In this document: positions 9,697-22,174 of the stretch, piece by piece
Layout of the letters: the number at the start of each line of letters is the position of its first letter
How positions within the stretch are numbered: the stretch's first letter is position 1
Assembly (NCBI GenBank): GCA_905250115.1
Contig: CAJNOI010000005.1
Coordinates: forward strand, 682,001-746,000
Direction of reading: 5' to 3'
DNA length: 64,000 bases
DNA from: Adineta steineri
Lineage: Eukaryota; Rotifera; Eurotatoria; Adinetida; Adinetidae
Program-made: the position numbers and the translations under genes
The notes under the pieces: model-generated
What the model was told of the DNA's origin: nothing
The model's input: only the letters and a program-made list of their open reading frames with translations
Databases searched by the model: none

Positions 9697-11387
9697 TTTG
9701 AATCAGAGAATAAAAACAATATTAAACAATCTACTTATCCACAAACAGGATCGTAAGTATTTGATTTATTTATTCGAAATATATATCTATCATTTTAGAT
9801 GTTTATTTCATCGAAAATCAAAATTGATTTTAATTATCATTGTCGTTCTTAGCCTGATAACTATCATTAGCATTACAATATGGGTTATTTCCATTAAAAA
9901 AGCCGACACAACAATGAATGGTAAAGTTTTGTTATAAAAGAAAAAAAACTAAGAATTGACATATTCCAAACTTTTATTCATTTATTTTATTTTTTACAAA
10001 TTTTTTAATTCAAATTATTGTTTTTATCGATAAATTTTTCTAATATATTTTTTTTTCCTTCAAATTTTTATGTAACAAAAAACAAAACAACCAACTCTTT
10101 TCTAATTTCTTTTCAAATTAAATTTTTGTCAATTTGTTTCGAAAATAAATTATTTTTCAATCAGAAGTTCTTTCTTTTCAAAATTTTGAGTCCAAAAACT
10201 ATACACTTTAAATTTTTTTTCAAAGAATTCATTTTAATTTTCCACATAAATAATTTCAAATGATTTTTGTTTTTTTAATAAAATTCTTTTGAAAGTTAAA
10301 CAAAAAATATCAAATCAAATTTGATTTTTCATTAAACATGTTTATCAACATTTCAGTCAAAATTCAAACCTGACAAAAATAAAATCAAAGTTTCATCCAA
10401 AATTAATCTGTTCTCTTTTCTTCGGTCAAAAACAAGTTTTCTTCTTCTTTTTTTTCCTTAAAAAACTTTTGTTTTCATCTCTTTCTAGGACCAAAATGGG
10501 GTAAATGGAAACAAAATGCCATCACTATGGCTGGTGGAAATGGACAAGGACAAGAATTGAATCAACTTTACGGCCCTCATGGAATCTTTATTGATGAAAA
10601 GAAAAATATTTTCATTGCTGATACTTATAATCATCGTATAGTTGAATGGAAACATAATGCAAATGAAGCACAAATCATTGCAGGTGGAAATGGCAAGGGA
10701 AACCGAATGGATCAATTGAATGAGCCAACAGATATGATTGTTGATCAACAAAATCATTCAATTATCATTGCTGATTCTTTGAACAGAAGAGTGATTCAAT
10801 GGTTGAATCAGAAGCAACAAATTCTCATCGACAGTATTAACTGTTCTCGTTTAGCAATGGATAAACATGGATTTCTTTATGTTTCTGATCGGAAGAAGAA
10901 TGAAGTGAGACGATGGAAAATGGGAGAATATAGCTATGAAGGAATTATAGTGGCAGGTGGAAATGGTAAAGGGAATAAACTCAATCAACTCAATTCTCCA
11001 GGTTTTATGTTTGTTGATGAAGAACAATCTGTGTATGTATCAGATAAATACAATCATCGTGTGATGAAATGGAACAAAGATGCAAAAGAAGGAAGAATTG
11101 TAATTGGTGGAAATGGTCAAGGAGGAAATCTGACTCAATTGTCTTACCCTGAAGGGATAATTATTGATCATTTGGGTCAAATTTATGTGTCAGATTTTGG
11201 GAATAATCGAGTAATGCGTTGGTGTAAAGGAAAAGAAGAAAGTGAAATTGTTGTTGGTGGAAATGGTCAAGGAAATCAATCAAATCAATTGATTGGTCCC
11301 GGTGGTTTATCTTTTGATAACGAAGGAAATCTTTATGTTGTTGATCATTGGAATTTTCGAATTCAAAAATTTGTAACAGTTTTGTGA
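9697..11387 (+). CDS. membrane-anchored NHL beta-propeller protein (5' end not found)
   Basis: Model: exon 9697-9752, intron 9753-9798 (46 bp), exon 9799-9920, intron 9921-10488 (phase 1), exon 10489-11387; 358 codons plus stop without the missing 5' exon. The first exon opens after 'atttag', so the ATG lies upstream. The N-terminal part is hydrophilic (ESENKNNIKQ) then a long hydrophobic helix (KLILIIIVVLSLITIISITI) after CLFHRKSK. That suggests a single-pass type II protein with the propeller outside or in the lumen. Six NHL blades follow, beginning GPKWGKWKQNAITMAGGNG; the first blades read QLYGPHG...ADTYNHR and QLNEPTD...ADSLNRR. Unlike its B-box paralogues it has no zinc finger. The long last intron is pyrimidine/AT-rich and holds no gene. 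Confidence 0.75.
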
Positions 11388-11689
11388 ATGAAATTCTAAT
11401 TTTGAAAAAAAGAAAAACAAAAGAGAAAATGAAGTTTTATTACTGAAAATCAATGACAAAAATAAAATAAAATTTAGCGAAAAAGATATATTTTGACAAA
11501 AGAACGAAAAAAAGCTTTTTGGCTTTTTTTTCATGAAAACTGAATTTGATTTAGTAATTTTAATTAGAAAATTCGAATAAATAAATGTTAAACTCTTCAT
11601 CTTCTGTTGAGTTTTACTGAATTTTACAAAAGAAAAAAAATTTTGTTATCTGAATTGAATTGAAATGAAAGTTATTTGAAAAGACGATA

Positions 11690-12460
11690 TTAACTGTTTT
11701 TTTTTGTCGTATAACGAACATGCATTTCGAAAACACAAGCATATACGAATGAAACAAATAATGATTCAATGCTGGTATATTCCTTTTCTTCGTTTACCTT
11801 TCTTTGTCGAAATTTTGTCAAGAATAGAAAGAAAATAGATACATCAAGTCATCATATAAAGCCGCTTTACATTACACAAATAATGATGCAATAGAAAAAA
11901 AATCGCTTGCGAAGGTTATTTTCGAGAGAAAAAAAAGGACGAAAAAAAATATTATATTCATGTTTGTTTTTTTCTCTTTCATTCGTATTTATGTATGCTT
12001 AGTCAATATACATCCAACGTTTTCTTCGATAATAAGATGATATATTTTCAAAGGCATTGAGGAAAAGAGTATCATTCTTTCATTTCTTATTTGTAAGGTA
12101 TTACGAGTATTTTAATCTATCATGAGTCAATCACCAACGACACATTCTACGAAAGTTAAACGATGGTATAAAGAATGAAAAGAAAGTGTTACATATATAA
12201 AAGATATATTAATATGAGTACTAATACAATTGAGTCAGAGCTTTTGACTTCATCTTTCTGTTCTAAGTAGGTCTCAATTAGATTAAGTTAATTCTAATAA
12301 GCATTCATGAGTGTAAGTATGAAGCAATGAAAGCTTACTAACATCTACATTCTTCTATTAGTAAACAACGTTCTTATTGTCATTGAATTATTAAATTTAT
12401 ATTTATAAAGGTAGATAAATAGATTATTCATTTCTTCTGGCAACTTCTATTCAAAGACGT
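11690..12460. repeat. 5' flank of the NHL gene at 12465, present as a second copy in two pieces
   Basis: 11690-12027 is matched by 14885-15206, which ends at the first N gap. 12058-12460 is matched by 48104-48560, which begins at the second N gap. Long identical stretches occur (cacaagcatata, catcaagtcatcatataaag, ttgagtcagagcttttgac). The duplicated block carries the promoter region of the B-box/NHL genes. Confidence 0.85.
12404..12409 (+). promoter_or_regulatory. TATA-like box of the B-box/NHL gene at 12465
   Basis: TATAAA inside atttataaaggtagataaa, about 56 bp before the ATG. The same block precedes the genes at 1855 and 48565, followed by ttcaaagac directly before the start. Confidence 0.5.
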
Positions 12461-12464
12461 GGCA

Positions 12465-14038
12465 ATGGCAAACAAAAAAACACTATGTTTTACATGTAAC
12501 AAAGAAAACATAACATATTCTTGTAAAGGATGTTCAAAATATTTTTGTTTAATGGATTTAGTACACCATCGTCAAATATTAAGTGAAGAGCTGAGCTATA
12601 TTATTAATGATTATGATCAATTTAAACAAAGAATAAATGAACGAAAAGAAGATCCACAAAAACATTCATTAATAAAACAAATTAACCTATGGGAAATAAA
12701 ATCAATTGAAATAATTCAACAAAAAGCACAGGAATATAGAGAAATTCTCATGAAATCATCACAAACATGTATTAATCAAATTGAAATGAAACTTAATAAT
12801 TTAAATGAACAAATAAAACAATTTCAAAAAGAAAAGGAATTTAATGAAATTAATTTAAATCATCTAAGTAATCAATTAATAGAAATTACAAAAGAATTTA
12901 ATAATCCATCAAATATGTCTATTCAACAAAATTCACGATCATTAATTAATGAAATTTCAATTATTTTATCAAAAAGTAAGTTTTTAAGAAATAATGTTAA
13001 ACTACCTAAAAATTTTTTCTTCAAAAATTCAAAAAAAAGGTCTGATTGATAAAAAAACAAAAACAAAGTTTCATTGAAAGCTAATCTTTTCTATTTCTTC
13101 TTCTAATGTTCATGAAAATGTTTTATTTTCATTATTTTCTAGAACCGAAATTCAACAAATGGAAACAAAATGCCATCACTGTGGCTGGTGGAAATGGACT
13201 TGGGCAAGAATTCAGTCAACTCAATTACCCTAAAGGAATCTTTATTGATGAAAACAAAAATATTTTCATAGTTGATTATTTCAATCATCGTATTGTTGAA
13301 TGGAAATGTAATGCAAGACAAGGACAAATCATTGCCGGTGAAAATGGGCAAGGAAATCGAATGGATCAATTGAATTATCCAACAGATGTGATTGTTGATC
13401 AACAAACTCATTCGATCATAATTGCTGACCAAGGAAATGGACGAGTAATTCTATGGTTCAATCAAAAGCAAAAAGTTCTCATTGAGAATATTGACTGTTT
13501 TGGTTTGGCAATAGATAAATATGGATTCCTTTATGCTTCTAATGGTGTGAAGAATGAAGTAAGACGATGGAAAATGGGAGAATACAGTGAAGGAACTATA
13601 GTGGCAGGTGGGAATGGAAAAGGAAATAGACTCAATCAACTCAATCATCCTACTTATATCTTTGTTGATGAAGATCAGTGTGTTTATGTATCAGATCAAA
13701 ATAATCATCGTGTGATAAAATGGGGAAAAGATGCAAAAGAAGGAAGAATTGTGGCTGGAGGAAATGGTCAAGGAAAAAATCTCAATCAATTGTCTTTACC
13801 TCACGGAGTAATTGTTGATGATTTAGGTCAAATCTATGTGACAGATTCTCATAATCATCGAATAATGCGTTGGTGTGAAGGAAAAGAAGAAGGTGAAATT
13901 GTTGTTGGTGGAAATGGTAAAGGAAATCAATCAAATCAATTGAATCTTCCCAGTGGTTTATCTTTTGATGATGAAGGAAATCTATACGTTCCTGATTATT
14001 TGAATCATCGAATTCAAAAATTTGAAGTGATTCCGTGA
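12465..14038 (+). CDS. B-box-like/coiled-coil/NHL protein (intact)
   Basis: Exons 12465-12975 and 13143-14038, intron 167 bp (GTAAGT...CTAG, phase 1); 468 residues. Residues about 7-40 hold the zinc-finger-like B-box (CFTC, CKGC, YFC, H in DLVHHRQ); about 40-165 form a coiled coil rich in Asn, Lys, Glu and Gln; about 172-468 are six NHL blades. This is the TRIM-NHL order lacking RING, so if it acts in ubiquitination it needs a partner. No signal peptide or membrane segment; cytoplasmic. Variable blade positions here are QL-NY-P/VD-YF-N (blade 1) and QL-NY-P/AD-QG-N (blade 2). Its start is fixed by identity with 48565. It is the closest relative of the gene at 48565, including the 5' flank. 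Confidence 0.85.
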
Positions 14039-14884
14039 ATGAAATTTTTTGTTAAATAAAAAAGGGAGAAATAAAATTAAAAGATAAAGCGAAGTTTTAT
14101 TGTTGAAAATCAATGCAAAATTCGGATCTATTGTTGAATTTTATAAGAGAAAAGAAAAGAAAATATTTTATAATTTGAATTGAATTGAAATAAAAATTAT
14201 TTGAAAAGAAAATTTTGTGTTTTAGAAAATTCTATTTGTATTTTTGATATATTCGTTCGAATTCTTATTCAACAGTTACACGTGACATCAAGTTTTCATT
14301 TCGAATGATATTTTCAATTAATTGTTGGAACTGTTCTTCATCACAATAATCTAAGAGGTCAAAATCAACAGTTTTTTGTAATATTTCAAAGATTGTTATT
14401 GATGCTGAAACAACTACTGAATTGAATTAAAAAAATTTCGAGATAATAATTGAATACTTTCAATAAAAGGTGTCGGTGTAGTCTCTAAAGAAGATAATAC
14501 CTACACCCACACTCTATACAGCTTGTCTTCCATGTATTAATAAACTGCTCGCAACTATATTAGATTCGATATCATTCTCTAGGTCAAAAGTTTCTCGTAT
14601 AGTTACTTCATGATATAAATACGTAAGTATAATTGCTATTTGCAATTAGAATCTGAGATGAAGTTCGATTGGATTCATGTTGATGATGCACAATGAATGT
14701 TTCAAGTGACTGATGATTGATCAGAAAATCAAGAAAATAATCTAACAGAATTTTAATAGATTAGATAATTTTATCAGTCTATTTTTGTTTCTGTTCTGTT
14801 CTGTTATATGATTTAATCTTTTATTGGTTTTTTCCTTTTATCTTGTCTTTCAATTCATTCTCATGTGGAATATTCCAACTTAAC
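14039..14884. other. spacer with a small minus-strand coding remnant and a hairpin
   Basis: Contains the minus-strand remnant at 14265-14424 and a telomere-like hairpin at 14469-14514 (ggtgtcggtgtag / ctacacccacactc). The remainder is AT-rich and unassigned. Confidence 0.5.
14265..14424 (-). pseudogene. minus-strand coding remnant or terminal exon, unknown family
   Basis: Read on the minus strand this stretch gives about 52 sense codons ending in TAA at 14265-14267, with normal amino-acid composition (FEILQKTVDFDLLDYCDEE, then QFQQLIENIIRNENLM). It has no start and no obvious acceptor. It is probably the last exon of a gene otherwise lost, or a fragment carried by duplication. I do not recognise the family. 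Confidence 0.35.
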
Positions 14885-15206
14885 TAACTGTTTCTTTTTG
14901 TCGTATTACGAACATGTATTTCGAAAACACAAGCATATATGAATAAAACAAATAATGATTCGATATTGGTATATTTCTTTTCTTTGTCGAAATTTTGTAA
15001 AGAATAGAAAGAAAACAGATACATCAAGTCATCATATAAAGCCACTTTACATTACACAAATAATGACGAAATAAAAAAATCGCTTTTGAAGATTATTTTT
15101 AAGAGAAAAAAAGGACGAGAAAAAATATCACACGCATTTATATTCGTTTTTTTTCTCTCATTCGTAATTATGTGTGTCTGGTCGATATTTATCCAACGTT
15201 TTCTTC
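14885..15206. repeat. second copy of the NHL 5' flank, truncated by the gap
   Basis: Aligns to 11690-12027 with small changes (gtcgtattacgaacatg against gtcgtataacgaacatg) and stops at ccaacgttttcttc. The homologue continues at 12028 with gataataagatg. The continuation is found only after the second gap, at 48104. Confidence 0.85.
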
Positions 15207-15306
15207 NNNNNNNNNNNNNNNNNNNNNNNNNNNNNNNNNNNNNNNNNNNNNNNNNNNNNNNNNNNNNNNNNNNNNNNNNNNNNNNNNNNNNNNNNNNNNN
15301 NNNNNN
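15207..15306. other. assembly gap, 100 N
   Basis: Exactly 100 unknown bases, a conventional placeholder length for a scaffold join of unknown size. No gene call across it is meaningful. Confidence 0.99.
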
Positions 15307-16820
15307 TGAAAATAAGTATTGCTTAACGTTTGAAAATTAGTGAGAAACACCCTAGAATAAAATATTTTTTTAGATGAACTGTCTTGTATAAATAAGCATG
15401 ATGCAATGACCCATGTTGTCAATTATTTCAATGATTTTTCTGATAAACCTTGATTATATAGCCTCATCCCGTTCTATTGTATCAATAGTTATTCCATTTA
15501 AATTTAATCTTACCATCATATTCAAAATTTCTGCTTGCTAATTATTACTAGATGGTACTCGAATTTCACTCGAGTACGAAATCACGATTTTAAGGTTTTC
15601 ATAAATTTCTCTTCGTTTTAATTATCTTGAAAAAGGAAGAAAACTCACGAAGAACTACATCAATGCTTTGCTTCGCATCGTATTAAATATTTATATAGCT
15701 TGTGCTACTTCTAACATGTATAAATAACCAGTGTAAATGATAAACGTCGATATGCTCGATCTTGTGTAACAATAAACAAAAATTGTAGGATGTTCAATCC
15801 TGATTCATTTTTTTAATGATATTTACAATTAATTGTATTTAGGTAGATGCCAAATTATCTTTGACTATGTTCTAAGTTAACTACGATCAACCAAATTTTG
15901 TTTAAATCTGAATATATGTTTTATAACAAGATTCGAGAGTACTATTCTTCAAGAAAATATACAAATTATTTTTTTTTCTTTACATTTATTCTAACTGATA
16001 ACGATTAACGACTGTCATGATTTAGCCTCTGGATCACGACGGATATGACGCATGATGATAATCATAGTAGTAAGTAGAACAAAATTATTTGTAATGGTTA
16101 TAATCATTTTGCTTTTAATATTTTGTGGTTGATTATAATCTATTTTTAGTACTGGTAACGAACACTGTCATACTTATATTAAGACACATTGTTTTATTTT
16201 TTAGGTAAAAATACGATTAAATAAGGAAAACGAATAGGGACAAAACATGCACCTTTGAAGTCATATTAACTTTTATTCACTACAAAACAAAAATCACCTG
16301 ATAGTTTCAAATAGGAGACAATCGTATCATTATATATTATACCTTTCATTGAGTATCTATCAAATAATAACCAATCTCATCATTTAAGTTTGCATATTGT
16401 GCGCCATCTGTCGAATGACACAGACGAAAATATTGGATTAGTCACATTTGTCCAGACCTTCCTTTATTACTTACATACGTTATAGTATAGCTATATAGGT
16501 GCACTAAGGAAAAAAATATTTTGATATATTTTTATATTTAAATGTAAAATATTTCAATTCTGATATAACATTCTCAACAAATTATTACAAAATTCCAATT
16601 TAACTTCGTTCATCTTTACGTAAGTTCACTTCCTCCGCAAATTTTAAAAGTTATTTCCTATTTTAGAAAATTTAAAATATCAACGTGTCGTCAACAAATA
16701 ATATTCCTACAATCTCTTTTTATAGTAGTCGAAAAGTAACTTATAAATATTTTCTTCGAAAGAAAAACAAAATCATTTTTTTAGCGTACTAATTATGAAT
16801 TGATACTTACAAACGGTCTA
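15307..16820. other. intergenic, no gene recognised
   Basis: About 1.5 kb, AT-rich, with stops in all frames at short intervals on both strands. No tRNA-like cloverleaf or domain-like frame seen. The last 150 bp should include the promoter and 5' UTR of the SENP gene. Confidence 0.5.
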
Positions 16821-19128
16821 ATGGCCAAAAAATCCAAACCACAACCAGAAGGTATTTTTTATATCGAATATTTTAAATCAATTTATTTTATTTTTATATA
16901 TAGTTATCTGTTTGAGTGATGATGATGATGACGGTGACAATAATAATAATAATAAAACTAAACTCGATGAATCGATTGTTACACCTGTAAAACAACAATC
17001 ATCTGCCATAATTAATGGCAAAGATAAAACTGATACATCACAAAAATCTGACTGGATGGTACATCGTAAAGATATAATACGTATACCTGATTTACCTATA
17101 AAACAATCTGAATTAATCAAAAAACCATATGAATTATATTGTTCAGCAGTACGTTTTGGTATTGTTGAATTTAGTGTTGAAGCAGAAACAATTCTTATGA
17201 AAGATATTGAATTTGAATTAAAACTTAAAAGTAAATATTCAGAAAAAGAAAAAAATATTTTGACTTTTTTTTATTTCTTAGGTACTTTCATGGATAATCT
17301 TAATATAAAATTAGCTTATACAGATATATTATCATTCTTCTATTCATTTCAATCACAACCACCAGCTGCATTTATTCAAGTTCGTCCAGATTTTGCTGAT
17401 CTATTTGCAACATATATACCATCAACTGATGAACATGGAAAACAATTTGATCCAAATTCGAAAGGTTTTTAATCAAAAAAATTTTTTTTACATTTGAATT
17501 ACTATTCTAGTTAAACTTATCTAGATGAAAGACGTCGTCGAATTGTTTTATGTTTAAAACATTTAGAATCAGAACCAGAAAAAATAACTACATCATCAAT
17601 ATTCTATTTTCTAAGAGCAAAATCTTCTACAATGGTAAATAAAAATTAATTTTTTTTCATATATAAAAATTATTATTTTTTTTATTAGAATATTTGTTGT
17701 ATAAATGGTTCAAAAGCTCAAGAAATTTATAATTTATCTCGATTTGCAAGAGCATCAGCATTAGGTTCAATTACAACACCATTTGTAATCAATGCTAATG
17801 ATTTGTAAGTTTAATTTAACGATTAGTTTGGAGGACAAATTTGTTTTTGTATTCTAATGTGAGTGCATTCAACCATGATACTTTTATTATTAAATATAAT
17901 GAATGAGATAAATTTTCTATATATTGATTTTTGTTCTTTGTCAGATAAATTTTTTTATTTTTTTTTAGAACTCCAAAAGTTGTTGGTTTAAATAATAATA
18001 CAATTCGATTTGATTTATCACGTGATGATTTAATGTGTTTGAATGAGGGTGAATTTCTCAATGATACTATTATTGATTTTTATCTTCAGTAAAATCGAAT
18101 TATTGTATAAGTAATTTATTGTTTGATTTCTATTCAATAGATATGTCTATTATGAAAAACTTTCTGAAGAAGATCGTAAACGTACATATTTATTTAATTC
18201 ATTTTTCTATACACGATTAACAAGAAAAGGAAATGATGATATTCCAAATATTTCGTAAGTTTATCTATTTTAATATTTTTATAAAATAATTATTTTCAAA
18301 AATATAAAATATAATAGTCCAGCTGAACGACGTTATAATCGTGTGAAACGATGGCTTCGTGATGTAGATATATTTTCGAAAGATTATCTTATTGTACCAA
18401 TTAATCAAACAGCACATTGGTATATTGTACTTATTCAATTTCATAATAATGTTCCAACAGAAGGTGATTTAATTAGCGATGATGATGATGATGATGAAAC
18501 ACATGGTAAGATATTCGAAATAAAAGCTTTTTTATACCGAGAAATTCATTTAGAAAATCAATCAAATTCGAAGAAAAAAAAGAAAATTATTCAACATTCT
18601 AATGAGGTCCCTTCTAATAATGGTACTACTACTGATGGAGAATCTTCAATAACGACTAGTCATCGAACGGAAGTACTTGACGAAGCTGATGAAATTACAA
18701 CGAACACTGATAATCATTTAAAAGATGCTCATTCTAAAAATCGTTCTCAAACACCAGCAATAGTTTTATTTGATTCATTACATGCTGGTTCAAAAAATCG
18801 TGTTGCAGCAACATTACGTGAATTTCTTCAACTTGAATATGATCATAAAAAACCATTACCAGTTGGATCAACAGCACGAAAAATATTTAATTTAGATACA
18901 ATACCAACTATTGAAGCTGCTGTACCACAACAACCAAATTATTTTGATTGTGGTTTATTTATTTTACAATATATTGAAAATTTTTTTGCTCATCATCGTT
19001 CATCAACAATTAATTTTCAATCACCATCAACATTTGCAAATTGGTGTGAAAAAACTATTACAGGTCCATCAAAACGACAGCAAATATTTAATATTATCAA
19101 TCAACATGTTATTACAAAAGAAATGTGA
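16821..19128 (+). CDS. SENP6/7-like SUMO-specific cysteine protease
   Basis: Seven exons: 16821-16851, 16904-17464, 17525-17634, 17689-17804, 17969-18088, 18141-18254, 18318-19128; 620 residues. Introns are about 50-165 bp with phases that keep the frame throughout. The N-terminus is lysine-rich then acidic (LSDDDDDGDNNNNN). The C48 (Ulp1) catalytic domain begins near DLMCLNEGEFLNDTIIDFYL. The triad is visible: His in TAHWYIVLI, Asp in VLFDSLHAG, and Cys in PQQPNYFDCGLFILQYIENFF. Between His and Asp there is an insert of roughly 90 residues, acidic (DDDDDDE) then Lys/Ser/Thr-rich, as expected for the SENP6/7 branch, whose catalytic domains carry loops. Expected role: deconjugation or chain editing of SUMO in the nucleus. 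A weak donor (gtttt) is used at 17465. Confidence 0.9.
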
Positions 19129-19362
19129 TCATTTCTTATTTATTCAACTCTTTGTCTTCTTATATTTTCATTCATGTTCTAGTTGTCCGTGTTACACTCG
19201 TTCTTTTTGCTATGTATACATTTATTTTTTTTTCTCTCAAGTCATTAAAAAAAAAACACACACAAATAACACAGATAAAATTCTGGAAGATGATCATATA
19301 AATGTATTTTGTTGATATATATTATATTCTTTATTTTTCAATTAGATTTATTATCCGAAAAT

Positions 19363-20330
19363 ATGGCTTCGGTACAACGTAAGCATGGAGATAACAAACA
19401 AAGACAGGTAACAGACGTACTCATCAGTTGTTTAAAAATGAATAGTAATCGGCATTTAGTATACATAAGATGATGACCTTTTCTACTTGTGCACAAAGAA
19501 GTGCATTATTATTGAAGTACATATGTTATGCATAAAAATGACAAAGTTTATTTATTACATAATATGAAGAAAAAAAATAAATGAGAATGAAATTTTGCAA
19601 AAAATTAGTTTCTGACTGTTTATCTTTGGTTTAGAATACAAAGAAAAATACAATTTCTGGTCTTCCGAAAGAAACATCTGAACTATCAACATTTGATAAA
19701 TTAATGTTGTATTTAACAAAAACACATCCTGATTATTCAAAGTAGGTAAGTAAATTATGACTAATTTGTAATGATTCATTATTTTGTCAATAGATCTGAT
19801 TTTGCTGAAGCTTTATATGCTTATCGAAATGAACAACAAACATTAGCTGGATTATCTTTAACACAGATTGAAGAAGGTGTTTTAAATATTGTTCGAAATA
19901 AACATCCAACAAAACAAGTCAATAAATAATATATATTGTTTTTTTTTATTAACCTCTCTATTTTTTTAGGTTGATAATAACACTATTCAAATTGAAGTAA
20001 GTACTTTTTCATCTAATAAATCAATCGACTATTTTTCTTTTTTTGAAGGAGTCGGTACAAGATAAAAGTGAACAATCTGTTGCTGCTGCTCTTTGGAGTA
20101 CATTCAAGCGTTATCGTGAACGTGAACAATCATCAAAAAAATTCGACAAAAATAATGAAGATCAATGTCTTATTTGTCTTGAAAATTTAAGTTCAAATAA
20201 AACAGAAACATTTTCATGTCAGCATACATTTCATCGAAATTGTCTTGAAGAATGGTTTAAAATTGAACGAACATGTCCTCTTTGTCGTAAATTGTTACTT
20301 TTTAATGATGAATTTCCCGTTTTGATGTAA
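19363..20330 (+). CDS. RING-H2 finger protein, putative E3 ubiquitin ligase
   Basis: Model of five exons: 19363-19407, 19635-19741, 19794-19917, 19970-19996, 20049-20330; 194 residues. The C-terminal RING-H2 is complete: CLIC, then C-x-H-x2-H in SCQHTFHRNCLEEWF, then CPLC near the end. Upstream is a small helical region (DKLMLYLTKTHPDYS, EALYAYRNEQQTLAGLSL) resembling the segment before the RING of DZIP3/TTC3-like ligases; that resemblance is from memory. The donor after KHPTKQ is non-consensus (gtcaat); without it the frame would end in KQVNK, leaving the RING exons separate. The gene follows SENP by about 230 bp on the same strand. Confidence 0.75.
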
Positions 20331-20882
20331 TTCTTCTTTTTTTTGATTTGATTATTTATAGAATGAATAAACTTATATTACTCATTTCACTGAATATGAT
20401 TATAAAAGAATATCTACGCTATTAAATTCTTCTCTTTCTTTTTTTTGAAAGAGATGAAAATATATACTAATGATGACGAACGCTCGATAAAGAAAAAGAG
20501 AATGCGTCATATTATGAAAATCAGACTGGTAGTATTTACAACAAGAAGAAAGTGGTGACAAACCGAAAGGTTTATAAAAAAAAAAAGAAAATTATTCAAA
20601 AATGGAAGGAGAAAAAAAAGAGAACGAGATCGATAGAAAACTGAACAGAGAAATAAAAAAACATAAGTTGTATGTTATGAAAAAAGGTCATGGTCCTCAG
20701 AAATAAAAAGAACAGTAATATGTTGGTGGTAGCGGTGGTGAGTAAGAAGGAGAGGAGAAAGAAAAAACAGAAAAAAAAAGAAGAACTAAAGTGTATTTCT
20801 TTTGACATACAAAACGACAGCAAAGAAATACGACGAAGAAGAAGAAGAAGAAAAGGAAAACTGAATATACATTTCAAATATT
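20331..20882. other. intergenic / 5' UTR, purine-rich
   Basis: Short spacer dominated by A/G-rich simple sequence (gaagaagaagaagaag near 20834). Open frames on both strands here are low complexity and are not called genes. Confidence 0.5.
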
Positions 20883-22174
20883 ATGGCCGTTGTTTCGTAC
20901 CTCCAGATAATATCACTATTGATATTAGTGATTTGTTGCACTATTGGTAATGATTATTAGAATTTTAATAATATATTTTTCAAGTTTTTCTATTAGGACA
21001 AGGAAATGATAATGTTGATCGTCGACGACGACGACAAACAATAGACGATGGTAAACGTAATGCAGATATCCCTTCAAGAAATCCAGACAGATTAGTATCT
21101 TCAAAAAATATCCAATTTAATCCGAATAATCAACAACAATCATCTCAAGGACAACAGGAACAACAACCAAGTCGTCCTCGAGGTTTTTATCATAGTCCAG
21201 AATTTAAACCACCATCATTTTCAGGTGAAAAACCAGCGGGTTGGTTTGATACAAAATATCCATATTGGGTCTCAAATCAAGATGGTCAATCAGATAAAAA
21301 TAATATAATTGATGGAAAAAATGCAGCACCAAGCAGGTAAATATAAAACTATAAAAAATATTGTTTAATATTATATGTATATATTATTTTTCTATCATTA
21401 ATAAGTCTTCAAGGCAAAGGTAATTTACCGAGAAGAGAAGATGGTGGCGCTTTTTTTCTTCAAAAAGCAGCTAAACATTATTATGGTAAAGGTGAAAAAG
21501 CATTTAATATCGCTGCATTGAATGGTAAATATTTACAGACGAAGAAGAAAAAAACAATATATAATTTATTTAAATTCTTTAGCTCAACAGAGACGTGGAT
21601 CTATGTGTACCAATACGCAAAATTTTAATGGGTATACATTTAATAAATTTCCGTGTCCATTACCACCTGGTACAGGTATGAATCAACTCGATCAATATTG
21701 TTGCGGACCGGTAAATTCTCAATATTGTTGCAATGTTCAGTTCGTATCTATTACAACAATAAAAAAATGACTTGAAATTATACGATTGTTTTTTTCTTTC
21801 TATTAGAGAATATAATCAAGATCAGGCTGGTGGATATGGCAATAATGTATACAATAGTAACCAACGGCATGGCAAAACTTTACATTATTCACCAAGAACA
21901 AATCGAACTCTTGCTATTGTTTTACCTATTGTTGGTCTTCTTGTTTTGGCAGGAGCAGGAATTATTGTATTTTTATATTATAAAAAACTTCAAACTGAAC
22001 AAGTTACAGATGGAAAATCAACTGGTGCTAATTATTCAGGTAAATTTATTAATAAGATAATCAAATAAAAAATGATTAGTAACATATTTCTATTCAGCTG
22101 TTCTACAAGATCCACCATCGGATAAACCTGCAGTTCCAAAACGTGGAGAACAAAAAACAACTGTTCAAACTTAA
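20883..22174 (+). CDS. Shisa-like single-pass membrane protein
   Basis: Six exons: 20883-20946, 20997-21336, 21406-21524, 21583-21739, 21807-22039, 22098-22174; 329 residues. The start is a clear signal peptide (VSYLQIISLLILVICCT). An Arg/Gln/Asn-rich ectodomain follows. Then comes a compact Cys domain of Shisa type: MCTNTQNFNGYTFNKFPCP, then DQYCCG and QYCCN. A transmembrane helix (LAIVLPIVGLLVLAGAGIIV) and a short cytoplasmic tail with DPPSDKPAVPKR finish it. Shisa proteins trap or tune membrane receptors in the ER or at the surface; the partner here is unknown. It is metazoan-restricted, which supports the host being an animal. The Cys-domain match is by motif only. Confidence 0.75.

Noticed and set aside
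10018..10263. Phe/Lys-rich frame at 10018-10263
   Set aside because: Lies within the 568-bp intron of the membrane-anchored NHL gene and is a poly-T/AT translation opening on a non-ATG codon.
15086..15422. Open frames running through the N gap
   Set aside because: They exist only because unknown bases are read as X; the same holds for the frames across 48004-48103.
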